Positions 1 through 6,142 of a stretch of 7,425 nucleotides of DNA are shown piece by piece (position 1 is the stretch's first letter; each line of letters begins with the position of its first letter). Below the pieces are notes generated by a model. That model was not told the DNA's origin and did not search any database. It saw only the letters and a list, made by a program, of their open reading frames with translations. Both the position numbers and the translations under genes were made by a program. Origin of the DNA: an uncultured Chitinophagaceae bacterium. Its GTDB lineage: Bacteria; Bacteroidota; Bacteroidia; Chitinophagales; Chitinophagaceae. The stretch covers positions 1 through 7,425 of the forward strand of contig CAKSVK010000175.1 of assembly GCA_934502905.1 (NCBI GenBank), written 5' to 3'.

Positions 1-721
1 AAATTCCTGCAACTCCTTTATTCAACGCTGCTATATCCGTATTCTCTTTTGCCAGCAAATAAGTAGTAAAGGAATAATTATACCAGCCTTCTTCCTTTAT
101 CCATGGCTCCTCCGCCAATAGCCCCTCCCAGGGGATCAGTACATCAAACTGCAGAGATGCGTTTTCCGGCAGATCCTCCATCACTGCTGCTACTTGCAGC
201 AGACGATCATTATTATATTTGATAGTTTGTCCTACCGCATTTTCATTTCCAAACAGCTTTTCAGCGGCAGACCGGGATATAACCACGGATGAGGCGTCAG
301 CGGGTATATATTGCGGACTGCCCTTTAAAAACCGGAAAGAAAAGATATTCGACAGGGATGCGGATGCTGCCAGGGTTTCCAGCCTGACCAGCCTGTCATT
401 GATACCGAACAGCATTTTTCCCCGGGTGGAAGCAACCGCAGCTTCCTCTACAGCGGGGAAATCTTTTTTCAGCACACCTGCTACCTGTACAGGCGTGGAG
501 CTGTTCGTCAACAATTGACCATTACTGCTGAAATGGGTATACACCTGGTAAATACGATCGAGCCTTTCGTTCTGATGATCATAGCTCATCTCAAAATGCA
601 CATACAGCAGCAATATAAAGCAGGCCGCCATCGCCACACCAAGCCCTGTAATATTCAGAAAGCTATACAGCCGGTTGTGTTTTATATTCCGCCAGGCGAT
701 TTTGAAATAGTTTTTGATCAT
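1..721 (-). CDS. ABC transporter permease, MacB/FtsX family, N-terminal part (permease D; 3' end outside window)
   Basis: An open frame starts with ATG at 721-719 and runs off the left edge of the window after 240 codons with no stop, so only the first ~30% of a typical ~800-residue protein is present. The product begins MIKNYFKIAWRNIKHN, the short amphipathic cytoplasmic start shared with permeases B and C. One membrane segment follows at about residues 20-42, then the first MacB-type periplasmic core from about 43 onward. The family motifs EKLFGNENAVGQTI (about 154-167) and MEDLPENASLQFDVL (about 181-195) are visible. By family knowledge, such proteins are inner-membrane permeases that couple an ATPase to movements of periplasmic domains; the substrate is unknown. 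The ATG is supported by alignment with the paralogues' starts. No strong ribosome binding site lies upstream (only AGAAG, about 10 bases before the ATG). It is the last gene of the array in this window, 100 bases after permease C. Confidence 0.93.
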   Translation of the reverse strand, partial: MIKNYFKIAWRNIKHNRLYSFLNITGLGVAMAACFILLLYVHFEMSYDHQNERLDRIYQVYTHFSSNGQLLTNSSTPVQVAGVLKKDFPAVEEAAVASTRGKMLFGINDRLVRLETLAASASLSNIFSFRFLKGSPQYIPADASSVVISRSAAEKLFGNENAVGQTIKYNNDRLLQVAAVMEDLPENASLQFDVLIPWEGLLAEEPWIKEEGWYNYSFTTYLLAKENTDIAALNKGVAGI

Positions 722-821
722 AACTTATAACTTCTGATATATGATTTTCGGTTCCTGATTTTTACATTTTCACATTTCCCTTCCATTTTCAAATTCTCCC
801 ATTTTCAAATTTTGAAATTAC
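722..821. other. Spacer between permeases C and D
   Basis: This 100-base spacer has no coding potential that I can see. Reading on the minus strand, the half next to permease C's stop is a degenerate octamer array (760-818). The remaining ~38 bases before the ATG of permease D are AT-rich and contain no recognisable Bacteroidota promoter (TTTG, ~19 bases, TAnnTTTG) and no terminator-like hairpin with a T tract. C and D could therefore be co-transcribed, but this is inference from spacing and orientation. Confidence 0.6.
760..818 (-). repeat. Degenerate 8-base tandem array just after the stop of permease C
   Basis: Read on the minus strand and starting 3 bases after the TAG stop, the sequence divides into ATTTCAAA, ATTTGAAA, ATGGGAGA, ATTTGAAA, ATGGAAGGGAA, ATGTGAAA and ATGTAAAA. 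That is six 8-base units of consensus ATKTGAAA plus one unit lengthened to 11 bases. The 8-base period is out of step with codons, which argues against coding. The same kind of array occurs after the stop of permease A (6073-6139). I recall similar AATTTGAAAATGTG-type runs in Bacteroidota intergenic DNA, but could not verify this here. Function is unknown. Confidence 0.65.
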
Positions 822-3221
822 CTACTCGGTTCTCAATGCCTTCACCGGATTGGACAACGCCGATCTTATTGCTTTAAAGCTCACTGTCAGCAACGTGAGC
901 AACAATGTTACAAGCGCCGTGCCTACAAATACCCACCACTGGATGCTGATGCGGTACTGATAGCCCTGCAACCAGCTATGCATGGCCCACCATGCTACAG
1001 GAAAAGCTATAAGTATAGCAATAAATGCCAGCTTTATAAAATCTTTCGACAGCACAAATACGATATCAGGTAATGTTGCACCAAGCACTTTCCTGATGCC
1101 AATTTCCTTAACCCGCTGTTGCACTGAATAGGCTGACAAGCCAAATAACCCGATACAGGCAAGTATAATGGCTATCGAGGCAAAGATGTTCATGATCTTT
1201 CCAAACCGCTGCTCATTGGCATACATCCTGTTATAATCATCATCTAAAAACCGGTAATCAAACAGCCTGTCAGGAACAAGCGTACTCCATTTCGATTGCA
1301 GGTAAGCAATGGTTTGAGGAATATCCTGTCCGTTTATTTTCACCAGCACGGTGTTGCCATAGATGCTTGAAAAAAGCACGATAGGCTTGATCTCGTTGTG
1401 CAGCGACTGAAAATTAAAGTCTTTAACAACACCTTTCACATATCCCGGTCTTGATTCATCTAAAAACATTTTCTTTCCTATTGCTTCTTCAGGTGTCCAT
1501 CCCAGTTGCTTGACCGCAGACTCATTCAAAATAAAATGGAAAGTATTTTCTGCATTCTCATCCGCTTCATTTGCCACATCTTTCATATCCTGCTCCGTTA
1601 AATTTTTGCCGGCCACCAGTTGCAAACCCATTGCAAGAACAAATTCATTGTCTATAGGATTAGCGGTGACCGCTATCTGAGCATTTTCGGGCATGGCAGG
1701 CTGACGCATGTTATATCCGCTGTAAATGCTTACCGGCGTATTTTGTGTGCGCGATACATTCATTACATTTTTATACTGCCTGAATTCCGTTTTAATAAGG
1801 TTGAACCGATCTGATTGCCATCCAATAGGTAATGCTAAAACATGCTCGCGGTCGTACCCTAATTTTTTATGTTGTATATAATGTAGCTGTTGCTGTATAA
1901 TAAAAGTGGAAACAATGAGAAAAACAGAGATCATGAACTGAAATACTATCAGCGATTTTCTCAGCACCTGCCCCGAGCCGATGTTTTTAAAAGAACCTTT
2001 CAACACTTTTGCCGGCTGGAAGGAACATAATATTAACGCGGGATAACTGCCGGCAGCAAAGCTTATAATGGTCACAATGCCGAATGCAACAATTATAATA
2101 CCCGGGGATAACAATGACATAGCCTGGAGCTCCTGGTTAGTAAGCCGGTTAAAATACGGCAGCAGCAATGCTGCGCCTATCAGGGCTAATATAACAGCTA
2201 TTGAGCAGATCATTACTGATTCGCCAATGAACTGCCAGAATATTTGTGACCGTTGCGCTCCCGCCACCTTTCTTATACCTACTTCTTTTGCACGCTCTAC
2301 CGATCTTGCCGTACTTAAGTTAATGTATGTGAAGCAGGCGATCACCAGTATCAATAAGGCCACTGCTGCCAGGATATAGATATACGTGATGCTCACATTA
2401 GGAACAAAAGCATCATAAGGGGAATGTAAATGTATTTTGTTAAAAGGTTCAAGATCAAAATCAATAGTAGCATGTGTGCCTTTCATTTCCTCTTTTATAA
2501 AGGAAGACAGCTTCGCCTGTAAGCTGCCGGTAGCATTTTTATCATGCAACAATATATAGGTGGTATAATTGGCATTCCAGTAGGTTTTTTGATATTCTTC
2601 GGCAATATCAAGAGAAGAAAAGGAGGCCAGAAAATCAAATTGAATTTGTGAATTTGACGGACAGTCAGCCACTACCCCTGTTACTTTATAATAATTGCTA
2701 TCACCGGTCGTCAGCAATGTTTTTCCTATAGGATCTTCACCGCCAAAATATTTTTTCGCGGTTGACTCTGTAAGTACAAGGCTATAAGGAGATGACAGTA
2801 CGGTATGCCTGTCACCTTTCAGCAAATCAAAGCTGAAAACATTAAAGAAAGAAGAATCGGCAAACATAAAGCCATCTTCTTTTATAAGATCATTTTTATA
2901 ATGAATGGTCCTTATAGCGTCAGTCATTATCACAGCATCTTCCACCTCCGGAAAATGTTGCTTCATCACCATCGGCACACGCACGCTGGTATAATTCCCT
3001 TTACTGGATTCATCGCTTCCTTCAAAGCCATATTCCATAATTACACGGGCAATGCGGTCGCCCTTGGCCTGAAAAGCATCAAAGCTGAGTTGCTGTTGTA
3101 TGTACAAAGCAATCAGTACACAACTGGTCAACCCTATGGCTAGCCCCAGGATATTAATGAGAGAAAAAGTTTTATGCCTCGCAAAATTCCTGAAAATAAC
3201 TTTTAAATAATTGCCGAACAT
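822..3221 (-). CDS. ABC transporter permease, MacB/FtsX family, full length, divergent subfamily (permease C)
   Basis: This is a complete 799-residue gene from ATG 3221-3219 to a TAG stop at 824-822. Predicted layout: TM1 about 19-43; first MacB-type periplasmic core about 44-276; TM2-TM4 about 277-301, 333-357 and 370-398; TM5 about 423-445; second periplasmic core about 446-675; TM6-TM8 about 676-700, 728-745 and 762-784. The cytoplasmic coupling motifs KEVGIRKVAGAQ (312-323) and KEIGIRKVLGAT (705-716) are both intact, and GSYPALILCSFQPAKVLKG lies at 391-409. By family knowledge it is an inner-membrane permease that needs a separate ATPase; none is encoded here. The second periplasmic core differs from A and B. 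It has a short acidic stretch, DVANEADENAENTF (548-561), and a GVVKDFNFQSLHNEIKP motif (597-613) where A and B have a GVV(K/R)D..M.SP pattern. The start matches the family N-terminus (MFGNYLKVIFRN). Upstream is AT-rich with no Shine-Dalgarno. Substrate unknown. Confidence 0.97.
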   Translation of the reverse strand: MFGNYLKVIFRNFARHKTFSLINILGLAIGLTSCVLIALYIQQQLSFDAFQAKGDRIARVIMEYGFEGSDESSKGNYTSVRVPMVMKQHFPEVEDAVIMTDAIRTIHYKNDLIKEDGFMFADSSFFNVFSFDLLKGDRHTVLSSPYSLVLTESTAKKYFGGEDPIGKTLLTTGDSNYYKVTGVVADCPSNSQIQFDFLASFSSLDIAEEYQKTYWNANYTTYILLHDKNATGSLQAKLSSFIKEEMKGTHATIDFDLEPFNKIHLHSPYDAFVPNVSITYIYILAAVALLILVIACFTYINLSTARSVERAKEVGIRKVAGAQRSQIFWQFIGESVMICSIAVILALIGAALLLPYFNRLTNQELQAMSLLSPGIIIVAFGIVTIISFAAGSYPALILCSFQPAKVLKGSFKNIGSGQVLRKSLIVFQFMISVFLIVSTFIIQQQLHYIQHKKLGYDREHVLALPIGWQSDRFNLIKTEFRQYKNVMNVSRTQNTPVSIYSGYNMRQPAMPENAQIAVTANPIDNEFVLAMGLQLVAGKNLTEQDMKDVANEADENAENTFHFILNESAVKQLGWTPEEAIGKKMFLDESRPGYVKGVVKDFNFQSLHNEIKPIVLFSSIYGNTVLVKINGQDIPQTIAYLQSKWSTLVPDRLFDYRFLDDDYNRMYANEQRFGKIMNIFASIAIILACIGLFGLSAYSVQQRVKEIGIRKVLGATLPDIVFVLSKDFIKLAFIAILIAFPVAWWAMHSWLQGYQYRISIQWWVFVGTALVTLLLTLLTVSFKAIRSALSNPVKALRTE

Positions 3222-3292
3222 AATAATAATAGTAGTATTAAATCAAAGAATAAAAACCGTAAAGCCTTCCGCCCCCGAACGACATTCAGTCA

Positions 3293-3309
3293 CCTGCCGG
3301 ACGGGCAGG
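3293..3309. repeat. Small hairpin upstream of permease C
   Basis: CCTGCC at 3293-3298 pairs perfectly with GGCAGG at 3304-3309 around a 5-base loop (GGACG). It lies about 70 bases upstream of the ATG of permease C and directly beside the shared spacer module. No T tract follows on either strand, so a terminator is unlikely. I recall CCTGCC...GGCAGG hairpins as dispersed elements in Bacteroidota, but this is not checked. Confidence 0.45.
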
Positions 3310-3310
3310 G

Positions 3311-3377
3311 AGAAGAACGGTGCTATATAACAATTCCAAACTTTTTGCTCTTCCACATCATCAGCAAAACATTTCCG
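3311..3377. repeat. Spacer repeat module, copy 1 (between B and C)
   Basis: This stretch aligns with 5999-6077 in the other long spacer. Shared blocks in the same order on the plus strand are ACGGYGC, a TAA(C)AATTCCARA block, a CCACATCATC block (3354-3363) and CATTTCCG (3370-3377). Between blocks the copies have diverged and differ in length by about 12 bases. Both copies have the same orientation relative to the flanking permeases and both join octamer-like DNA on the side of the upstream gene. A dispersed, possibly mobile or recombination-spread intergenic repeat is the likeliest reading. Confidence 0.6.
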
Positions 3378-3460
3378 ACAAAATGCTCAAGTATCCACTC
3401 GCATCCTTGCATCTTCAGCCTCCCGCTTCACATTTTATCAGCATGTTCCGAATTTAGGCA

Positions 3461-3485
3461 CCCCTCTTCCCTTTGGGGAGAGGGG
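3461..3485. repeat. Strong hairpin 22 bases after the stop of permease B; possible weak terminator
   Basis: CCCCTCTTCCC (3461-3471) and GGGGAGAGGGG (3475-3485) form an 11-bp stem with one T-G wobble around a 3-base TTT loop. Read on the minus strand it begins 22 bases after the TAA of permease B, a position suited to a 3'-end structure. The bases that follow (TGCCTAAATTCGG) lack a run of T, so it does not meet the usual criteria for an intrinsic terminator. It may instead protect the 3' end or be one copy of a dispersed C-rich/G-rich repeat. Confidence 0.5.
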
Positions 3486-3506
3486 ACGGGGAGGGAGAGA
3501 GGCTGC

Positions 3507-5876
3507 TTACTCCATCCTCAAGCTCTTTACCGGATTCGCCATCGCCGCTTTAATTGCCTGAAAGCTTACCGTTATAATCGTTATTAGCAATGCTATTAAT
3601 CCGCCTGATATAAAAACACCTGCCCCAATGCTAATACGGTAATCATAATTCATTAACCAGTTATGCAAAAAATAAAATGATACAGGTGCGGCGATTAAAC
3701 AGCTTATTAAAACCAGTACAATAAAATCTTTTGACAATAATAACCATACCTGTTGTACAGATGCGCCTAATACTTTCCGGATACCGATCTCTTTTGTACG
3801 TTGTTCAGCAATGTATGCAGCCAGGCCAAACAAGCCCAGGCAGGAAATGAAAACAGCGAGCACAGCAAACAGTCCTGCCAGCTTGCCTATCAGCATTTCA
3901 AGATTGAATTTTAGTGCATATTGCTCATCTGAAAAAGAATAGTTATAAGGATATGCCGGGTTATACTTATTAAAAACAGCAGTAAGTTGGGTAATGGCAT
4001 CCTGTGTTTTTATACCCGGGGATAGCCGGTATATTAAATTACCCTGCGGTTCTGCAGTGCAGTAGAACATCGTAGGATCTGCTGCTGTAAACGGCGATAC
4101 CATCAACGCATCCCGTACAACACCAACAATTGTAGCCTGACGCCCCTGCCACATAATTTTTTGACCAACCGGGTTTTTTAAACGCATTCTTTTAATAGCT
4201 GCTTCATTAAATATCACACTTGTAGTATCATACGCATTGGAGAAATCCCTTCCTTCACTCATATTCATGCCCACAGTTTCAAAATAATCTTCCGACACTA
4301 TGATAGTACCCATCTCAATCGTCTCACCCGGATTTTTTCCGGGCCACTGGTCAACATCCGAATGCCACCAGACATCTATTGCCGGGCTTGTTGCCGTTGT
4401 TACTGTCGATACAATACCTTTCTGTAATATTTCATTTTTTAATGCAATGAAATTTTTATCCAGGTCATCATTCATGCTTGTCATTATCAGCCGGTTTAAA
4501 CTGAACCCTGTAGGCCGGTTTTTAGCATATTGTATTTGTTGATAAATGATCGCCGTGCTTATGATCAAAGCAATTGAGCAACTGAATTGTATAACCACCA
4601 ATACTTTTCTTGATAAGGATGATTTGCCTGCCTGCATTGTTCCCTTTAACACAGTTACGGGATTAAATGAAGAAAGATAAAAAGCGGGCCGGCTGCCTGC
4701 GAGCAACGCTGTTAATAATAAGCAACCGGTCATTATTGCCCAGAAATAAATATTATCAACAGGCATAGCAATCTTACTTGCTGTTAATGCATTGAAAGCA
4801 GGTAATGATATCCATGCAATGATTACGGCAAATACAAAAGCAATCGCCGTAAGCAGGAACGCTTCCATTAAAAATTGTATAACAAGATCTTTTTTTTGTG
4901 AGCCGATCGCTTTTCTAACAGCAACTTCCTTTGCCCTTTTTTCCGAACGCGCTGTTGTGAGGTTAATAAAATTAATGCAGGCAATGATCAATACCAGCAA
5001 CCCGATAATGGAAAACATTTTTACATAAGCAAGAAAGCCTGACGTGTCTTTGCCATTTATATAATTTGAGTACAAATGCCAGCGTGCCATAGGCTGCAGG
5101 GTAATATAAGAATTCATGGCATTGATATTGCCTTTTTCAACATGCTCTATATTCCTGATCTTTGGTGCAACCTGCGCATAATGTACGCCCTGCTTTAGCT
5201 TTACAAATATTTGCCGGTTATTATTGCTGAAGCTGCTTAAGCCGTCTGTTTTCATTTGCGGGTTAATGGCATAAGCATAAGTACTCGGCACTATATACTT
5301 AAAGCTGAAACTTGCATTAGCCGGCACATCGCTAATTATACCGGTTACCTTAAGATCGTTTGCATTATCAAAACGAACGGTTTTATTTATTGCATTCACA
5401 TTACCAAAAAGTGATATTGCCAGCGATTGTGTAAGCACTATTGAATATGGTTCCTTAAACGCAGCATTTGCGTTTCCTTCAACAAAAGGATATTGCAAAA
5501 TTTTGAAGATATCCGGTCCGCATATTGCTCCATTCACATATAATTTTTTATCACCCACAATCAGCCCGTGATTACCTGTCCAGTCGCTTTCTGCCACATA
5601 TTCTATTTCAGGAATTTGTGTACGCAATGCCTCTGCCAGCTTTAATGAGCTTGTTTGAAAGGTAAGGGTATCGCCATTGCTGTTGTAGTTGCGTTGTACC
5701 CGGTAAACTGACTGGTATTCCGGCAAAAATTTATCAAACGAATATTGATCATATACCCAGAGCCCGATCATTAATGCAACTGCCATTCCAATAGCAAGGC
5801 CTGCTACATTTAATGTACTGTAACCAATTGTGCCGGTTATATTGCGCCAGGCAGTTTTAAAATAGTTTTTAAACAT
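3507..5876 (-). CDS. ABC transporter permease, MacB/FtsX family, full length (permease B)
   Basis: This is a complete gene of 789 residues from ATG 5876-5874 to the TAA at 3509-3507. The frame stays open nine codons further to a TTG at 5903, but that extension falls inside a repeat. The product starting at MFKNYFKTAWRN matches the N-termini of permeases C and D, so the ATG is chosen. Layout: TM1 about 20-42; first periplasmic core about 43-281; TM2-TM4 about 282-305, 334-358 and 376-399; TM5 about 424-446; second core about 447-662; TM6-TM8 about 663-688, 716-737 and 751-773. The second coupling motif is canonical (KEIGIRKVLGAS, 695-706). The first is altered to KEVAVRKAIGS (316-326), and the usual GSYPA is GSRPA (394-398). 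By family knowledge it is an inner-membrane permease working with an unidentified ATPase. Over the C-terminal half it is closest to permease A, sharing SEGRDF/LEGRDF, NEAA and the NPVG/DPVG region. Substrate unknown. Confidence 0.96.
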   Translation of the reverse strand: MFKNYFKTAWRNITGTIGYSTLNVAGLAIGMAVALMIGLWVYDQYSFDKFLPEYQSVYRVQRNYNSNGDTLTFQTSSLKLAEALRTQIPEIEYVAESDWTGNHGLIVGDKKLYVNGAICGPDIFKILQYPFVEGNANAAFKEPYSIVLTQSLAISLFGNVNAINKTVRFDNANDLKVTGIISDVPANASFSFKYIVPSTYAYAINPQMKTDGLSSFSNNNRQIFVKLKQGVHYAQVAPKIRNIEHVEKGNINAMNSYITLQPMARWHLYSNYINGKDTSGFLAYVKMFSIIGLLVLIIACINFINLTTARSEKRAKEVAVRKAIGSQKKDLVIQFLMEAFLLTAIAFVFAVIIAWISLPAFNALTASKIAMPVDNIYFWAIMTGCLLLTALLAGSRPAFYLSSFNPVTVLKGTMQAGKSSLSRKVLVVIQFSCSIALIISTAIIYQQIQYAKNRPTGFSLNRLIMTSMNDDLDKNFIALKNEILQKGIVSTVTTATSPAIDVWWHSDVDQWPGKNPGETIEMGTIIVSEDYFETVGMNMSEGRDFSNAYDTTSVIFNEAAIKRMRLKNPVGQKIMWQGRQATIVGVVRDALMVSPFTAADPTMFYCTAEPQGNLIYRLSPGIKTQDAITQLTAVFNKYNPAYPYNYSFSDEQYALKFNLEMLIGKLAGLFAVLAVFISCLGLFGLAAYIAEQRTKEIGIRKVLGASVQQVWLLLSKDFIVLVLISCLIAAPVSFYFLHNWLMNYDYRISIGAGVFISGGLIALLITIITVSFQAIKAAMANPVKSLRME

Positions 5877-5896
5877 AGTTGTAAAGCTTGGGGCTG

Positions 5897-5929
5897 TCAG
5901 CAATCAGCCATCGGCTATCAGCTTTCAGC
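5897..5929. repeat. TCAGC-rich repeat element next to the start of permease B
   Basis: The word TCAGC occurs four times in 33 bases (5897-5901, 5904-5908, 5918-5922, 5925-5929) around a small inverted repeat AGCC-ATC-GGCT (5906-5916). The element ends about 20 bases upstream of the permease B ATG and supplies the TTG that would otherwise extend that gene. I recall similar GCTGATAGC/GCTATCAGC phrases as dispersed Bacteroidota intergenic repeats, but this was not checked. Confidence 0.5.
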
Positions 5930-5985
5930 GGTTGTTTATATTTACATACTTTCAAATTTTATATTTTTAGCCTCATCCTCTTTCC

Positions 5986-6001
5986 CTCTCCTCACGGAGA
6001 G
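5986..6001. repeat. Small hairpin beside the shared spacer module
   Basis: CTCTCC (5986-5991) pairs perfectly with GGAGAG (5996-6001) around a TCAC loop. It directly abuts and slightly overlaps the shared module copy at 5999-6077. It also resembles, in its C/T-rich lead-in (CCTCATCCTCTTTCCC), the hairpin region downstream of permease B. No T tract follows on the minus strand, so it is not called as a terminator. Confidence 0.4.
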
Positions 6002-6077
6002 CTACGGCGCTGCAGAATAATTCCAGATTTTATACCTACCACATCATCCATAGTACAAATCCAAGCAAGCATTTCCG
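5999..6077. repeat. Spacer repeat module, copy 2 (between A and B)
   Basis: This is the counterpart of 3311-3377. Plus-strand blocks shared in order are ACGGCGC (6004-6010), an ATAATTCCAGA block, ACCACATCATCC (6038-6049) and AGCAAGCATTTCCG (6064-6077). The extra length relative to copy 1 lies between the last two blocks. It runs straight into the octamer array that reaches the stop of permease A. I recall phrases such as GCGCCGTAG with TCTGGAATTATTCTGC in Bacteroidota intergenic repeats, which fits a dispersed element rather than a locally duplicated spacer, but this is unverified. Confidence 0.6.
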
Positions 6078-6139
6078 CATTCGCACACTTCCATATTTCC
6101 ACACTTTCACATTTTCCTCCCATTTTCAAATTTTCAAAT
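6073..6139 (-). repeat. Degenerate 8-base tandem array just after the stop of permease A
   Basis: Read on the minus strand, 3 bases after the TAG stop, the units are ATTTGAAA, ATTTGAAA, ATGGGAGGAAA, ATGTGAAA, GTGTGGAA, ATATGGAA, GTGTGCGA and ATGCGGAA. That is seven 8-base units plus one lengthened to 11 bases. The array drifts from AT-rich near the stop codon to more GC-rich away from it. It matches the array after permease C in unit, position and the presence of one 11-base unit. Confidence 0.65.
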
Positions 6140-6142
6140 CGC

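Larger units (their letters stand above)
3222..3506. other. Repeat-filled spacer between permeases B and C
   Basis: This 285-base spacer shows no convincing gene. From permease B's stop towards permease C's start it holds a C/G-rich hairpin (3461-3485), a loosely octamer-like stretch (about 3370-3440, including ATGTGAAG, ATGCAAGG and ATGCGAGT on the minus strand), a module shared with the 5877-6142 spacer (3311-3377), a 6-bp-stem hairpin (3293-3309) and about 70 bases leading to the ATG. The last 25 bases before the ATG are almost pure A/T, as is common at Bacteroidota starts. A box-like TATTCTTTG (minus strand, 3252-3244) resembles the Bacteroidota -7 element TAnnTTTG with one extra base, but it has no good -33 partner. 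Confidence 0.55.
5877..6142. other. Repeat-filled spacer between permeases A and B
   Basis: This 266-base spacer holds no supported gene. From permease A's stop towards permease B's start it contains an octamer array (6073-6139), the second copy of the shared module (5999-6077), a small hairpin (5986-6001), an AT-rich stretch with octamer-like words (ATTTGAAA, GTATGTAA on the minus strand, about 5942-5957) and a TCAGC-rich element (5897-5929) ending about 20 bases before the ATG. The minus-strand TAAAATTTG (5961-5953) is a poor match to the Bacteroidota -7 box and lacks a -33 element, so no promoter is called. Confidence 0.55.

Noticed and set aside
219..730. Two plus-strand open frames (219-518 and 515-730)
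   Set aside because: Both are shadows of permease D, whose minus-strand frame is continuous from 721 to the window edge and carries clear family motifs.
760..818. CRISPR array
   Set aside because: The units are 8 bases long, contiguous and degenerate, with no spacers of uniform length and no cas genes nearby.
3244..3252. TATTCTTTG as a Bacteroidota -7 promoter box for permease C
   Set aside because: It has three rather than two bases between TA and TTTG, and no TTTG-like -33 element at the right distance. One weak half-site is not enough to call a promoter.
3345..3587. 80-codon plus-strand open frame over the B-C spacer
   Set aside because: It covers the repeat module and hairpin, then runs antisense into permease B. 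No family similarity or ribosome binding site is visible.
5953..5961. TAAAATTTG as a -7 promoter box for permease B
   Set aside because: The spacing is off by one and no -33 partner is seen. The word also fits the local octamer-like repeat background.
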